Below the pieces are notes generated by a model. The model was not told the origin of the DNA. It saw nothing but the letters and a program-made list of their open reading frames with translations, and made no database searches. The translations under genes were made by a program, and so were the position numbers. Shown one piece after another: positions 46,711 through 56,386 of a DNA stretch of 64,000 nucleotides. Source of the DNA: Phreatobacter cathodiphilus (lineage in GTDB: Bacteria > Pseudomonadota > Alphaproteobacteria > Rhizobiales > Phreatobacteraceae). Each line of letters opens with the position of its first letter. Position 1 is the first letter of the stretch. The DNA lies in contig NZ_CP027668.1 in NCBI RefSeq assembly GCF_003008515.1, positions 3,699,001-3,763,000 on the forward strand. Reading direction: 5' to 3'.

Positions 46711-46766
46711 GGCAGGTTCCTTCCCTTGCCTGTGGCCGGGCCTGGAACCATTTCCAGGACCGAAAG

Positions 46767-46800
46767 AAAAAGGGGCGCCGGCTGTCTCGCCTGGCGCCCC
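46767..46800 (-). terminator. Intrinsic terminator of rplU-rpmA
   Basis: Reading leftwards, GGGGCGCC (46800-46793) pairs perfectly with GGCGCCCC (46779-46772) and UUUUU (46771-46767) follows. It lies 72 bases after the rpmA stop. A second stem-loop, CCTGGAA-CCAT-TTCCAGG (46741-46758), stands between it and the GNAT gene. Confidence 0.88.
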
Positions 46801-46872
46801 TTGATCCTCGATCCTTCGATCAGCGGAGCGGCCTGGCGAACTCGCCGGCGGCTCCGATGTCGGTGCCGCCTG

Positions 46873-47142
46873 TTACTCTGCGGCGGCAATCATCGGAACA
46901 ACCGACACGTAGGTACGGTTATTCGCTTTCGTTCGGAATTCTACGCGGCCGTCGACGGTCGCGAAGAGCGTGTGGTCCTTGCCGAGCCCGACATTGGTGC
47001 CGGGATGGAACTTGGTGCCGCGCTGGCGCACGAGGATGTTCCCCGAGACGACCGACTGGCCGCCGAAGCGCTTCACGCCGAGACGCTGTGCATTCGAATC
47101 GCGACCGTTCCGAGACGAGCCGCCTGCTTTTTTGTGAGCCAT
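46873..47142 (-). CDS. rpmA: Large ribosomal subunit protein bL27
   Basis: An 89-residue 50S subunit protein whose N-terminus reaches the peptidyl-transferase centre. It starts directly with [20 protein letters not shown], without the cleaved leader found in Firmicutes. [21 protein letters not shown] and [11 protein letters not shown] are all conserved, and the length is normal. It is co-transcribed with rplU, from which it is separated by 70 bases, and is followed by a strong terminator. Confidence 0.98.
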   Translation of the reverse strand: MAHKKAGGSSRNGRDSNAQRLGVKRFGGQSVVSGNILVRQRGTKFHPGTNVGLGKDHTLFATVDGRVEFRTKANNRTYVSVVPMIAAAE

Positions 47143-47212
47143 GAGGAGCTCCCGATTCCGTTATGTCTTATAAGACGTCTGATTCACGAAGATGGCAACA
47201 GCAGGACGCCGC

Positions 47213-47878
47213 TTACCAGTCCTCACCGGATTTCTGCTCGGCCTGATCGGCCTTGGCCCGCGGCGGCTTGCCCGCCAGCAGTTCCTTGGCCTGCTCGACC
47301 CATTCCTCACGCTTGGCGCGGCCACGGAGCGCGAGCTCCTTGTCCTTCGCCTCGAGGTCGGCCTCGCTCCAGGAGGCGATCTGCTCCCAGGAGGTGATGC
47401 CGGCGGCGCGCAGCTTCTTCTCGATCGTCGGGCCGATGCCGGCGATCAGCGACAGGTTGGACGAGTCCAGGCCGCCGGCGGCGGGCATGGCGGCGATGCC
47501 CTGGGGCTTGGCCTCGGCGGCCGGAGTGACCTTCTTCGGAGCGGCGGCCTTGGAGGGCTTGGCGCCGTCGACCAGGATCTCGGAGATGCGGACGATCGTC
47601 AGATCCTGGCGATGGCCCTTCTTGCGCTTGGAATTCTGGCGGCGGCGCTTGCGGAAAGAAATGGTCTTGGGGCCGCGGGCCTGGCGGACGATCTCGGCCG
47701 AAACCGAGGCGCCGGCCACGAAGGGCGCGCCGATGGTGATGCCGGCGTCGCCGCCGACCATGAGGACTTCGGGGAACACGACCACGTCGCCGGCTTCGGC
47801 TTCGAGCTTCTCGATGGTGATCGTGTCGGAGGCGGCAACCTTGTACTGTTTGCCGCCGGTCTTGATGACTGCGTACAT
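47213..47878 (-). CDS. rplU: Large ribosomal subunit protein bL21 with C-terminal helix-hairpin-helix-like extension
   Basis: 221 residues, about twice the usual 103. Residues 1-105 are a complete bL21 ([20 protein letters not shown] ... [15 protein letters not shown]). An Ala/Pro/Lys linker (about 106-135) leads to residues 140-185 with [21 protein letters not shown], a helix-hairpin-helix-type motif, and then a charged helical tail. Extended bL21 is known in Hyphomicrobiales, but the role of the extension is not. The ATG at 47878 is the normal bL21 start. Confidence 0.95.
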   Translation of the reverse strand: MYAVIKTGGKQYKVAASDTITIEKLEAEAGDVVVFPEVLMVGGDAGITIGAPFVAGASVSAEIVRQARGPKTISFRKRRRQNSKRKKGHRQDLTIVRISEILVDGAKPSKAAAPKKVTPAAEAKPQGIAAMPAAGGLDSSNLSLIAGIGPTIEKKLRAAGITSWEQIASWSEADLEAKDKELALRGRAKREEWVEQAKELLAGKPPRAKADQAEQKSGEDW

Positions 47879-48321
47879 CGTCTTCGTCCTTGTCTCGACG
47901 GGACCTGGCAAACCCCGGAAGGGCTCGGCCGGCCGTCTTCTTGTTTGGTCTTGCCGCCCCTGGCGGAGCGGTTGGTCTCAATTCCGGAGCACGGCGCCGC
48001 CCGCAGGCATGGGCAGGCTGAACCTCCAAGAGGCGGCTCAATGATGGATAAGGCGACGAGAGTCAAGGAAAACCCTGCATCGAAGGGGCTTTTTCTCAGT
48101 CGCTCGGCCGCCATCGCAGGCCGTGCGACACCGGCGCCGCCCCTCCCCTGCCCCTCCCGCGGCCGGTACCGGGCAGACCGGCGCGTGCCCGCGGCGCGGC
48201 CGGGGCGGCCGGAATTCGTCGCGACGGGCAAGGGAGCGCTTGAATGCGCCGCCCCGTTCCGCTATGTCGCGCTTCGCTTCAACAGCCGGCGGTGGTTCTC
48301 GTCCATCGCCCATGCGACCGC
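47879..48321. other. Non-coding interval between rplU and tRNA-Ser
   Basis: About 440 bases without a convincing gene. The part nearest rplU should hold its promoter and leader. A short stem CCCT...AGGG followed by CTTTTTCT near 48075-48096 on the plus strand resembles a weak terminator. The middle is extremely GC-rich with homopurine and homopyrimidine runs. I found no RNase P, tmRNA or SRP RNA signature. Confidence 0.5.
48038..48066 (-). promoter_or_regulatory. Candidate promoter of rplU-rpmA
   Basis: Reading leftwards, TTGACT (48066-48061) is followed after 17 bases by CATTGA (48043-48038). The -35 is good and the -10 is weak, as is common in GC-rich alphaproteobacteria. It lies about 160 bases upstream of the rplU start. 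Confidence 0.35.
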
Positions 48322-48411
48322 GGAGAGGTGGCTGAGTGGTTGAAAGCACCGCACTCGAAATGCGGCATACGGGCAACCGTATCGGGGGTTCGAATCCCTC
48401 CCTCTCCGCCA
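48322..48411 (+). tRNA. tRNA-Ser (anticodon CGA), CCA encoded
   Basis: GGAGAGG pairs with CCTCTCC as acceptor stem, followed by discriminator G and an encoded CCA (48409-48411). The D arm is TGGCTGAGTGG-like. The anticodon arm GCACTCGAAATGC gives loop CTCGAAA with CGA at positions 34-36. A long variable arm (ATACGGGC/ACCGTAT region) is the class II feature of tRNA-Ser, and GGTTCGAATCC is the T loop. It reads UCG codons. Confidence 0.97.
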
Positions 48412-48486
48412 ATCGCCGCTGAGCGCGTCGACCCGACTGCCTTCGACGAGTGACTTGCCCCGACATTCACCCTGACGGCCGGGGTA

Positions 48487-48513
48487 CACGGTCGCCCCCG
48501 TGGGGCGACCGTG
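48487..48513. repeat. Perfect 12-bp inverted repeat between tRNA-Ser and the OYE gene
   Basis: CACGGTCGCCCC (48487-48498), loop CGT, GGGGCGACCGTG (48502-48513). It stands between the 3' ends of two converging units and could stop transcription from both sides, but no U-tract follows on either strand. Confidence 0.6.
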
Positions 48514-48523
48514 GGAGAGACCC

Positions 48524-49618
48524 TCACGCCGCGTCGGCGAGCGCCGGATAGTCGACATAGCCCTTCTCGCCGCCGCCATAGAGCGTGGCGCGGTCGAGCT
48601 CGTTCAGCGGCCCATCGCGGCGCAGGCGCTCCACCAGGTCCGGATTGGCGATGAAGGCCTTGCCGAAGGCGACGAGGTCGGCCTTGCCGTCACGCACCGC
48701 CTCGATGGCGAGGTCGCGGGTATAGCCGTTGTTGGCGATATAGGCGCCCGAGAAGGACTTGCGCAGCGCCACCCAGTCGAAGGGCACGTTGTCGCGCGGG
48801 CCGCCGGTCGCGCCCTCCACCACGTGGATGAAGGCGATGCCGCGCTTCGACAGCTCCGAGACGAAGAGGCCGAAGACCTGGGCCGGATCGGAGGTCACCG
48901 TATCGTTGGCCGGGCTGACCGGCGACAGGCGGATGCCGAGGCGGGTCTTGGGGAAGACCTTGAGGATGGCGTCGACCACTTCGAGGCCGAAGCGCACGCG
49001 GTTCTCGGCCGAGCCGCCATAGGCGTCCTGCCGCTGGTTGGCGCCGTCCTTCAGGAACTGGTCGATGAGATAGCCGTTGGCGCCGTGGATCTCGACGCCG
49101 TCGAAGCCGGCCTTCAGGGCGTTGGCGGCGGCATCGGCATATTCGCCGACGACGCCCGGAATCTCGTCGAGCGTCAGGGCGCGCGGCGGCGTCACGTCGG
49201 CGAAGCCGCCGGCGATATAGGTCTTCGACTTGGCGGCGATGGCGGAGGGGGCCACCGGCGCGCCGCCGTTCAGGAGCGATTCGTGCGAGACGCGGCCGAC
49301 ATGCCAGATCTGGGCGAACATGCGCCCGCCGGCGGCATGGACCGTGTCGGTGACGGTCTTCCAGCCGGCGATCTGGGCCGGGCTGTAGAGACCGGGGGTC
49401 TGCAGATAGCCCTGGCCCTGGGGCGAGACCTGGGTGCCCTCGGAGATGATGAGGCCGGCACTGGCGCGCTGGCGGTAATAGGTGGCGGTGAGCGCGTTCG
49501 CCGCGTCGGTACCGGGCGTCGCGCGGTTGCGGGTGAGCGGCGCCATGACGATGCGGTTGGGCAGCGTCAGGTCGCCGAGGGTGAAGGGCTGGAACAGCGG
49601 GCTCGGATCCTGGCTCAT
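48524..49618 (-). CDS. Old Yellow Enzyme-family ene-reductase (NemA-like)
   Basis: A 364-residue FMN-dependent alkene or nitro reductase. Family markers are LPNRIVMAPLTRNRA, GRMFAQIWHVGRVSHES, the His-Asn pair in FDGVEIHGANGYLIDQF that holds the substrate carbonyl, DAYGGSAENRVRF, and FGKAFIANPDLVERL. Such enzymes reduce activated C=C bonds of enones, N-ethylmaleimide or nitrate esters. It lies just downstream of an IclR regulator on the same strand, which may control it. The natural substrate is unknown. Confidence 0.93.
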   Translation of the reverse strand: MSQDPSPLFQPFTLGDLTLPNRIVMAPLTRNRATPGTDAANALTATYYRQRASAGLIISEGTQVSPQGQGYLQTPGLYSPAQIAGWKTVTDTVHAAGGRMFAQIWHVGRVSHESLLNGGAPVAPSAIAAKSKTYIAGGFADVTPPRALTLDEIPGVVGEYADAAANALKAGFDGVEIHGANGYLIDQFLKDGANQRQDAYGGSAENRVRFGLEVVDAILKVFPKTRLGIRLSPVSPANDTVTSDPAQVFGLFVSELSKRGIAFIHVVEGATGGPRDNVPFDWVALRKSFSGAYIANNGYTRDLAIEAVRDGKADLVAFGKAFIANPDLVERLRRDGPLNELDRATLYGGGEKGYVDYPALADAA

Positions 49619-49748
49619 GGGGCGTCTCCTGGGAGGGATAGAGGGGTGGCCGCGAAGGCCACGAGGAAAGGGACGAGGCCGATCTGGGGTCTGTGCTGCA
49701 GCGCAGCAAGCCGGGCGGCGGAAGGCGAACGATCACATCGGGGTGTGG

Positions 49749-50564
49749 TCACCCGGACATGGCGCGGGCGGCCTCGATGGCGAGCGGCGCGAAACGCTTG
49801 CGGAACTCCTCCGCCGACCAGTCGGCCAGTGATCCCGCGATGTGGATGGCGCCGGCCGGCATGTTGCGCTCCTTCACCACCGCGGCAGCCACGACGATCT
49901 CGCCCATCAGCGCCTCTTCCTGCACATAGGCATAGCCGTCGCGCCGGGCCTCCTCGATGCGCTGGCGGATCAGCGCCGGGTCGACGAGGGTCTTCGGGGT
50001 GAGCGGGGCGAGCTTGGAGCGGCGGATGATGTCGTCGACGTGCCGGTCGTCGAGGCAGGCCAGCATGGCCCGCCCGCCGGCCGTGGCGAAGGTCGGCATG
50101 CGCCGCCCGGAGAGGGTGGCGTAGAAGGTCTCGCGCTTGCTCTGCAGCCGGATCGCATAGAGGATCGTCACGTCATCGAAGAGGCTCAGATCCACCCGCT
50201 CGCCGCAGGTCTTGCGCAGTTCGGTGAGGATCGGCGTCGCCCGCTCGATCAGCGGGTTCGACCGGAGATAATCGAAGGAGCGGTCGAGGATGCGGCGGCC
50301 CGGCACCACGCCGGTGCCGGTGGGGGAGCGCTCGAGATAGCCGAGAACGAGCAGCGTCTGCACGACGCGCTGCGCCGCGCTCTTCGATATCTTGGCGCCC
50401 TTCGCCACTTCCGCCAGCGACAGCGGCCGCGGGCTGCGGGCGAAGGCCTCGAGCACGTAGAAGGACCGGGCGGCCGACTTCAGGAAGAGGCGCTCGTCCA
50501 CCTCGATGATCGGTTCCCGCTCCGGCGCCTGGTAGCGGCGCTCGAATCCCTGCTGCGTCGACAC
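49749..50564 (-). CDS. IclR-family transcriptional regulator
   Basis: A 271-residue regulator. A winged helix-turn-helix spans about residues 28-92 (FLKSAARSFYVLEAFARSPRPLSLAEVA, then SKSAAQRVVQTLLVLGYL). The IclR effector domain follows, with LSGRRMPTFATAGGRAMLA and GYAYVQEEALMGEIVVAAAVV. The start is GTG at 50564, giving MSTQQGFERRYQ, with GAGAGG upstream. It sits between an MFS transporter gene and the Old Yellow Enzyme gene, all leftward, so it probably regulates one or both. Its ligand is unknown. Confidence 0.9.
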   Translation of the reverse strand: MSTQQGFERRYQAPEREPIIEVDERLFLKSAARSFYVLEAFARSPRPLSLAEVAKGAKISKSAAQRVVQTLLVLGYLERSPTGTGVVPGRRILDRSFDYLRSNPLIERATPILTELRKTCGERVDLSLFDDVTILYAIRLQSKRETFYATLSGRRMPTFATAGGRAMLACLDDRHVDDIIRRSKLAPLTPKTLVDPALIRQRIEEARRDGYAYVQEEALMGEIVVAAAVVKERNMPAGAIHIAGSLADWSAEEFRKRFAPLAIEAARAMSG

Positions 50565-50611
50565 GGCGATGATCCTCTCGACAGGCGCGCTGAACGCCTT
50601 TCGGAACGGTT

Positions 50612-50628
50612 GTATCGATCATCAATAC
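50612..50628. promoter_or_regulatory. Near-perfect palindrome upstream of the IclR gene
   Basis: GTATTGATGATCGATAC (leftward strand) matches its own complement at 14 of 16 positions around a central base. It lies about 50 bases before the IclR start, in the AT-richest stretch of the MFS-iclR gap, so it is a candidate autoregulatory operator. Confidence 0.45.
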
Positions 50629-50683
50629 TCCTGCAAAGACCAGTGGCCTCCGCGGGCAGCCGCCATGCGCCGGATGCGTTCCG

Positions 50684-52138
50684 TCAGTCGATATGGGAGA
50701 GCGGGCGGCTGATATCCTCGAGGGAGCGCCGCTCCGCGGCCACGCCCCAGCGCAGCATGACGCCGGCGGCGATCACCATGAGCACGGCGCCGAAGACATA
50801 GCCGCCGAACAGCGACCAGCGCGAGCCCGTCTCGATCAGCGTTCCGAAGAGCCAGGGGCCGACGATGCCGCCGATGCCCGTGCCGATGGCATAGAAGATG
50901 GCGATGGCGAGGGCCCTGAGCTCCAGCGGGAAGGTCTCGCTGACCGTCAGATAGGCGGCGCTGGCGGCGGAGGAGGCGAAGAAGAAGATCACCATCCAGG
51001 CGATGGTCTGGGTCTGCGCCGTCAGCATCCCCTGCGCGAACATCCAGCCCGTCGCGGCCAGCAGCAGGCCGGACATGGTGTAGGTGAGCGCGATCATCGG
51101 ACGGCGTCCCCAGGTGTCGAAGAAGCGGCCGAGCACGATGGGACCGAGCACGTTGCCGAGCGCGAAGGGCAGGATGTACCAGCCGACCTGGTTGGCGGCG
51201 ATGCCGTAGAAGTCGGTGAGCACCAGGGCGTAGGTGAAGAAGATGGCATTGTAGAAGAAGGCCTGTGCCGCCATCAGCACGAAGCCGACGGCCGAACGGC
51301 CGCGGTGGCGGTGCAGCAGCGTGTGGAACACGTCCGAGAAGGGCGTTGAGGCCCGCGCCCTGAGGCGCACCTTCGGCAGCGGCACGTCGGGAATGACGTG
51401 GCCCTCGGCCCGCATCCGCGCCTCGATGCCGGCGACGATGGCCTCCGCCTCGGCGATGCGGCCGTGGGTCATCAGCCAGCGCGGGCTCTCGGGCAGCCAC
51501 AGCCGCATGAGGAAGATGACGAGGGCGAGCAGCGCGCCGATGAGGAAGGCGGCGCGCCAGCCGTAATCCGGCGCGAGATGGGCGGGGTCGAGCAGCACGA
51601 TGGCCCCGACGGCGCCGAGCGCGGCGCCGATCCAGAAGGAGCCGTTGATGACGAGGTCAGTCCAGCCGCGCACCCGCGCCGGCACCAGCTCCTGGATGGT
51701 GGAGTTGATGGCGGCATATTCGCCGCCGATCCCCGCTCCCGTGACGAAGCGGAAGAGCATGAAGCTCCAGAGGTTCCAGGAGAAGGCAGTGGCGGCAGTG
51801 GCCACCAGATAGACGGTGAGGGTGATGAAGAATAGCTTCTTGCGGCCGAGCCGGTCGGTCAGCCAGCCGAAGAACAGCGCTCCGAGCACAGCCCCGGCGA
51901 GATAGGCACTGCCGGCGAGGCCGACGTCGAGATTGGAGAATTGCAGCACCGGGCTCGCCTTCAGCGCGCCGGCGACGGTGCCCGCGAGCGTCACCTCCAG
52001 CCCGTCGAGAATCCAGGTGATGCCGAGCGCGGCGACGACGAGCGTGTGGAACCGCCCCCAGGGCAGCCGGTCCAGCCGCGCGGGAATGTCGGTTTCGATC
52101 ACCGGATCGTCGCCCGCCTTGGTCGTCTTCGTCGTCAC
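50684..52138 (-). CDS. MFS transporter, sugar porter / metabolite:H+ symporter type
   Basis: A 484-residue inner-membrane transporter with 12 predicted helices. FFGWLTDRLGRKKLFF is the MFS loop 2-3 motif, RFVTGAGIGGEYAAINSTIQELVP is the sugar-porter pattern, and WLPESPRWLMTHGRIAEAEAIV follows helix 6. ILDGLEVTLAGTVAG near the N-terminus is typical of aromatic or dicarboxylate symporters. The start is GTG at 52138 (MTTKTTKAGDD). It is 63 bases behind otsA; trehalose export is conceivable but unsupported. Confidence 0.9.
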   Translation of the reverse strand: MTTKTTKAGDDPVIETDIPARLDRLPWGRFHTLVVAALGITWILDGLEVTLAGTVAGALKASPVLQFSNLDVGLAGSAYLAGAVLGALFFGWLTDRLGRKKLFFITLTVYLVATAATAFSWNLWSFMLFRFVTGAGIGGEYAAINSTIQELVPARVRGWTDLVINGSFWIGAALGAVGAIVLLDPAHLAPDYGWRAAFLIGALLALVIFLMRLWLPESPRWLMTHGRIAEAEAIVAGIEARMRAEGHVIPDVPLPKVRLRARASTPFSDVFHTLLHRHRGRSAVGFVLMAAQAFFYNAIFFTYALVLTDFYGIAANQVGWYILPFALGNVLGPIVLGRFFDTWGRRPMIALTYTMSGLLLAATGWMFAQGMLTAQTQTIAWMVIFFFASSAASAAYLTVSETFPLELRALAIAIFYAIGTGIGGIVGPWLFGTLIETGSRWSLFGGYVFGAVLMVIAAGVMLRWGVAAERRSLEDISRPLSHID

Positions 52139-52201
52139 GCCAGCCTCCTGCAGCCCTTCACGGAACGCGGGCGCAGCCTCCCGGTTTCGCCGGGTGCCCG
52201 C

Positions 52202-54439
52202 TCAATCGCCGTTGGCGAATTCCTGCACCCGTTGGCGCTTGCGCAGGCGCGAGGCGTCGAGAAGGATCTGACCGGCCCAGCGATAGACGTTGCGCTCGCG
52301 GACATGGCTGCGCATGAGCCTCATGCGCTCGCGCTGCTCGGCCTCCGGCATGAGCAGGGCACGGCCGATGGCCTCCGCCATGCCCTGGACGTCGAAGGGA
52401 TTGATGATCAGCGCCTCGGAGAGTTCGCTCGAGGCACCGGCGAAGCGCGAGAGGACGAGGGCGCCCTGTTCGTCGTCGCGGGCAGCGACGAATTCCTTGG
52501 CGACGAGATTCATGCCGTCGTGCAGGCTCGACACCACGCAGATGTCGGCGGCGCGGAAGAGTTCGTAGACGTCCTCCGGCTCGTGGTGGCGGATGACGAG
52601 GTGGATCGGCTGGTAGCCCTCGCCGCCGTGACGGGCGTTGACCTCCGCCGTGATCCGCACGGCGTCCTCCTGCAGGGCGGTGTAGCTGGCGAGCTTCGAC
52701 CGCGTCGGCGCGACGATCTGGATGAAGGTGAACCGTCCCTTCCATTCCGGCTGGCGGATGAGCAACTCGTCGATCGCCTGCAGCCGGTCGAGAATGCCCT
52801 TGGTGTAGTCGAAGCGCTCGATGCCGACGCCGATCTTCATGTCGGGGGCAAGGCCGTAGCGCTCGCGCACCGCCTGCCGGCATACGGCCACCGGCTGCTG
52901 GGAGAGCAGGGCCGCCGGCGGCCATTCGATGGAGATTGGATAGGGCCGGACCATCGTCTCCTCGCCGCCCAAGACCACCGAGCGGTGCTCGCGGTCGATG
53001 CGGCTCTCCATGAACCGGTCCACCGTCTCGAAGAAGTTGTTGCAGTGGGCCTGGGTGTGGAAGCCGAGCACGGTCGATCCGAGCAGACCGGCGATGATCT
53101 CCTCCTTCCACGGGCAGATGCCGAAGGCCTCCGCATTGGGCCAGGGGATGTGCCAGAAGGTGAGGATCGTCGCCTTTGGCAACTGCTCGCGGATCATCCG
53201 CGGCAGCAGCGCGAAGTGATAGTCCTGCACCATGACGACCGGGTCGGGCCGCGTCGCCTCGCGCACGACGGCGTCGGCGAAGCGCTGGTTCACTGCGACA
53301 TAGTGGTTCCAGTCGGCCTCGCGGAATATCGGGCGGACATAGGCGAGATGGCAGAGCGGCCAGAGCCCCTCGTTGGCGAGGCCATAATAATAGCCCTCCT
53401 GCTCCTCTTCGCTGATCCATACCCGGCGCAGGCGATAGGCCGGCTTGCCCGGCGGCACCGCCACATGGTCGTCGGCATCAACGGTTTCGCGGTCGGCCGA
53501 GCCGGAGCCGTGGGCGACCCAGACGCCGCCACAGGCGCGCATGACCGGCTCCAGGGCCGAGACCAGGCCGCTGGCGGGCCGCTGCACCACCACCTTGTCC
53601 CCGTCGCGGTTGTGGATATAGGGCTCGCGATTGGAGACGACGAAGACCTCGGCGTCCGGCAGCTCCTTTTCCAGGAGATCCTGCAGCGTCGAGGGCGACC
53701 ACTCCACCGGCGTGCCGTCTTCCTGCCGGATCTTCTCGCGGAAGTCGCGCAGGAGGCCGCGGATCTCCCGGCTCTCCTCCTGTACCCGCGGGTCCATCAG
53801 GCTGCGCGAGCGTGCCGGACGCCCGGTCTTGAGGTCCTGGATGCTGGACAGCACCGCCCGCATGTAACGTCGCTGCAGGAGGCCGACGATGAGCGCCGCG
53901 ACGGCGCCGACGAGCAGCAACAGCGCCAGGCCGACGATCACGAGATACCAGCGCGCCTCGCCGATGCGGTCTGCGACGAAGCCGAGCTCGTGCAGGATGA
54001 CGAGATGGGCGGACTGGCCGGCCGCCGCGATCGGGAAGACGCCGATCAGCACCCGCTCTCCGGCGATGCGGATGCGAATGAAGCGAGCGCCGGAATCGGA
54101 CACGCCCGCCGCGCCCGGAATCCGGCAGTCCAGGTCGCGCGGCATGCGCGGCGTCGCCACCGTGATGCGCCCCTCAGCGTCACAAAGGCCGAGCGCCATG
54201 ATCCGCTCGTCGGTGGTCAGGCGCTGGAAGAAGGGGATCAGCTCCTGGGTCTGCCCGGCGATCTCCCGCTCCACCCGGTCGCGGATGGAGTTGAAGACGA
54301 GTTCGGAGCGCAGTTCGACGTCACGGCGAGCCCATTGCTCGATCAGCGAGTTCGACAGCGGCACGAGTGCGGCGAAGAGGCCGATCAGGGCCATGACGGC
54401 CAGTGCCAGAACGACGGCCCCTCGGGTGAACTGCTTCAT
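52202..54439 (-). CDS. otsA: Membrane-anchored sensor-like region fused to trehalose-6-phosphate synthase (GT20)
   Basis: 745 residues, against about 460-480 for ordinary OtsA. Residues 7-27 and 164-188 are membrane helices and the 135 residues between them face the periplasm, as in cache-type sensors. A linker (about 189-262) leads to a full GT20 domain from [12 protein letters not shown] onward. [67 protein letters not shown] and [14 protein letters not shown] are intact. It makes trehalose 6-phosphate from a nucleotide-glucose and glucose 6-phosphate. GH15 and otsB lie upstream on the same strand. Confidence 0.92.
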   Translation of the reverse strand: MKQFTRGAVVLALAVMALIGLFAALVPLSNSLIEQWARRDVELRSELVFNSIRDRVEREIAGQTQELIPFFQRLTTDERIMALGLCDAEGRITVATPRMPRDLDCRIPGAAGVSDSGARFIRIRIAGERVLIGVFPIAAAGQSAHLVILHELGFVADRIGEARWYLVIVGLALLLLVGAVAALIVGLLQRRYMRAVLSSIQDLKTGRPARSRSLMDPRVQEESREIRGLLRDFREKIRQEDGTPVEWSPSTLQDLLEKELPDAEVFVVSNREPYIHNRDGDKVVVQRPASGLVSALEPVMRACGGVWVAHGSGSADRETVDADDHVAVPPGKPAYRLRRVWISEEEQEGYYYGLANEGLWPLCHLAYVRPIFREADWNHYVAVNQRFADAVVREATRPDPVVMVQDYHFALLPRMIREQLPKATILTFWHIPWPNAEAFGICPWKEEIIAGLLGSTVLGFHTQAHCNNFFETVDRFMESRIDREHRSVVLGGEETMVRPYPISIEWPPAALLSQQPVAVCRQAVRERYGLAPDMKIGVGIERFDYTKGILDRLQAIDELLIRQPEWKGRFTFIQIVAPTRSKLASYTALQEDAVRITAEVNARHGGEGYQPIHLVIRHHEPEDVYELFRAADICVVSSLHDGMNLVAKEFVAARDDEQGALVLSRFAGASSELSEALIINPFDVQGMAEAIGRALLMPEAEQRERMRLMRSHVRERNVYRWAGQILLDASRLRKRQRVQEFANGD

Positions 54440-54559
54440 CGCGCCTGATCTGGGCTCGGGCCGCCGAAGCGCGACCGCCTTGCCCCCTCCATCTTGCTGC
54501 CGGGCCCGAGCGGGGCCTCCGGACGCCTGTGACATGCCGATCCCGCAAGGGGCCGGCGG

Positions 54560-56386
54560 CTAGTGAATCCAGTCGCGCGACAGCCGCATGGCCGTCACGA
54601 TGATGCCGACCATCGAATAGGTCTGCGGGAAGTTGCCCCAGAGATCTCCGGTCTCGGGGTCGATGTCCTCCGACAGGAGGCCGACATGGTTGCGCCGCGC
54701 CAGCAGCGCCTCGAAGATCTCGCGCGCCTCCTCGACCCGGCCGATGGCGTAGAGCGCGTCGGCGAGCCAGAAGGTGCAGATGGTGAACGACGTCGAGGGC
54801 GTGCCGAAATCGTCGCGCTCGTCGTAGCGCAGCAGGTAGCCCTGGCGCGTCAGCCGCTTCTGCAGCGCCTCCACCGTGCGGACGAAGCGCGGGTCGCTGG
54901 CCTCGACCACGCCGAGTTCGTGGAGGAGAAGCGTGCTGGCGTCGGCGCCGCTGCCGTCGAAGCTGGCGGCGAAGAAGCCCTCGGCCTCGTTCCAGGAGCG
55001 CTCCAGGATAGCGGCCCGGATTCGCTCTGCATGGGCCTGCCAATAGTCCTGCCGCACCCTCAGCTCGAGACGCTCGGCGATCTTCGCCAGCCTGTCACAG
55101 GCGGCGAAGCACATGGCGGCGGAATGCGTGTGGATCGACTGCCGACCGCGATATTCCCAGATGCCGGCGTCGGGCTCGAAGGCCATGGCGGCCGCCGTCT
55201 CGCCCAGCGCCTCCAGCTCGTGGAACAGCGCGGCGTCGCCGAGCTTCGGCAGGCGGTGGTCGTAGAACATCTGCGATGCCGCCAGGATCATGCTCCCCGT
55301 CACGTCGTGCTGGACCTGTTCGGCCGCGGCATTGCCGATGCGCACAGGACCGTCGCCGTCGAAGCCGGTCAGGGATTCCGAAATCCACTCGTGCAGGGAA
55401 TGCTCCGGCACGATGGCGTAGACGGGCTTGAGGTATGGCCCCTTCTCGGTAGCGATGACCGAGCGCATGTAATCGAGGAAGCGCTCCATGGTCAGGGTCG
55501 CGCCGAGCTTGTTGAGCGCATGCACGGTGAAATAGGCGTCGCGCAGCCAGCAGAACCGGTAGTCCCAGTTGCGACCCGTGCCCGGCGCCTCGGGGATGGA
55601 GGTGGTGAGGGCCGCGACGATGGCCCCCGTCTCCTCGCAGGAACACAGTTTCAGCGTCACCGCCGCGCGGATGACAGCGTCCTGCCACTCGTAGGGAATG
55701 GAGAGGTAGCGCACCCAATCCAGCCAGTATTGCCGGGTCGAGCGCAGGAAGGCGAACCAGACGTTCTCGATGGAGTTCGGGAAGGTCTCGTCGGCGTGGA
55801 TGATCAGGGTCATCGGCCGGGTGACGACGAATTGCGCCTCCGACGACAGGTAGGCCACGGGGATGTCCGAGGTGAGCCGCACGGCGCCGGCCTCGGAGAC
55901 GTAGCGGATATGGTTCGATCCGGGGATCGGCCGACCGTCGTGTCGGCCATAGGCCATGGTCGGCCGCATCTTCACCCGGACCCGCGGCGTCCCGGCGATC
56001 GGCTCGATGCGCCTGAGGATCATCGGCGGGCGGAAGATGCGGTCATACTGCTTGAAGCGCGGCGCGAAGTCCGTGACCTTGATGGCCGAGCCGTCGGCCG
56101 CGGTCATGATGGTGATGAGGATCGCGGTATTGCGCTCGTAGGACTGGGTGGACGCGGTCATACCCTCCAGCTCTACCGAAAGGAATCCGCGCTGCGGATC
56201 AGGTCCGCCGACGAGGGCCGAGAACAGCGGATCGCCGTCGATCCGCGGCCAGCACGTCCACAGAATCTGCGCCTTTTGGTCGATCAGCGCGGCGATGGTG
56301 CTGTTGCCGATGATCGCCATGGGCGGCGGCGCCGGGCGCTGGAGGTGGGTCGAGGCGTCTGTCATGGGGCTTGCCTTGATTGTCAT
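54560..56386 (-). CDS. Glycoside hydrolase family 15 protein (glucoamylase / trehalase-like)
   Basis: A 608-residue cytosolic enzyme. The N-terminal beta-sandwich runs to about residue 230 (IGNSTIAALIDQKAQILWTCWPRIDGDPLFSAL). The (alpha/alpha)6 barrel has the GH15 signature NWDYRFCWLRDAYFTV and, near the C-terminus, TFWLADALYAIGRVEEA and LLSEDIDPETGDLWGNFPQTYS. In actinobacteria and some archaea such proteins are trehalases; next to otsBA, turnover of trehalose or control of its level is the likely job. Its ATG overlaps the otsB stop (ATGA). Confidence 0.9.
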   Translation of the reverse strand: MTIKASPMTDASTHLQRPAPPPMAIIGNSTIAALIDQKAQILWTCWPRIDGDPLFSALVGGPDPQRGFLSVELEGMTASTQSYERNTAILITIMTAADGSAIKVTDFAPRFKQYDRIFRPPMILRRIEPIAGTPRVRVKMRPTMAYGRHDGRPIPGSNHIRYVSEAGAVRLTSDIPVAYLSSEAQFVVTRPMTLIIHADETFPNSIENVWFAFLRSTRQYWLDWVRYLSIPYEWQDAVIRAAVTLKLCSCEETGAIVAALTTSIPEAPGTGRNWDYRFCWLRDAYFTVHALNKLGATLTMERFLDYMRSVIATEKGPYLKPVYAIVPEHSLHEWISESLTGFDGDGPVRIGNAAAEQVQHDVTGSMILAASQMFYDHRLPKLGDAALFHELEALGETAAAMAFEPDAGIWEYRGRQSIHTHSAAMCFAACDRLAKIAERLELRVRQDYWQAHAERIRAAILERSWNEAEGFFAASFDGSGADASTLLLHELGVVEASDPRFVRTVEALQKRLTRQGYLLRYDERDDFGTPSTSFTICTFWLADALYAIGRVEEAREIFEALLARRNHVGLLSEDIDPETGDLWGNFPQTYSMVGIIVTAMRLSRDWIH

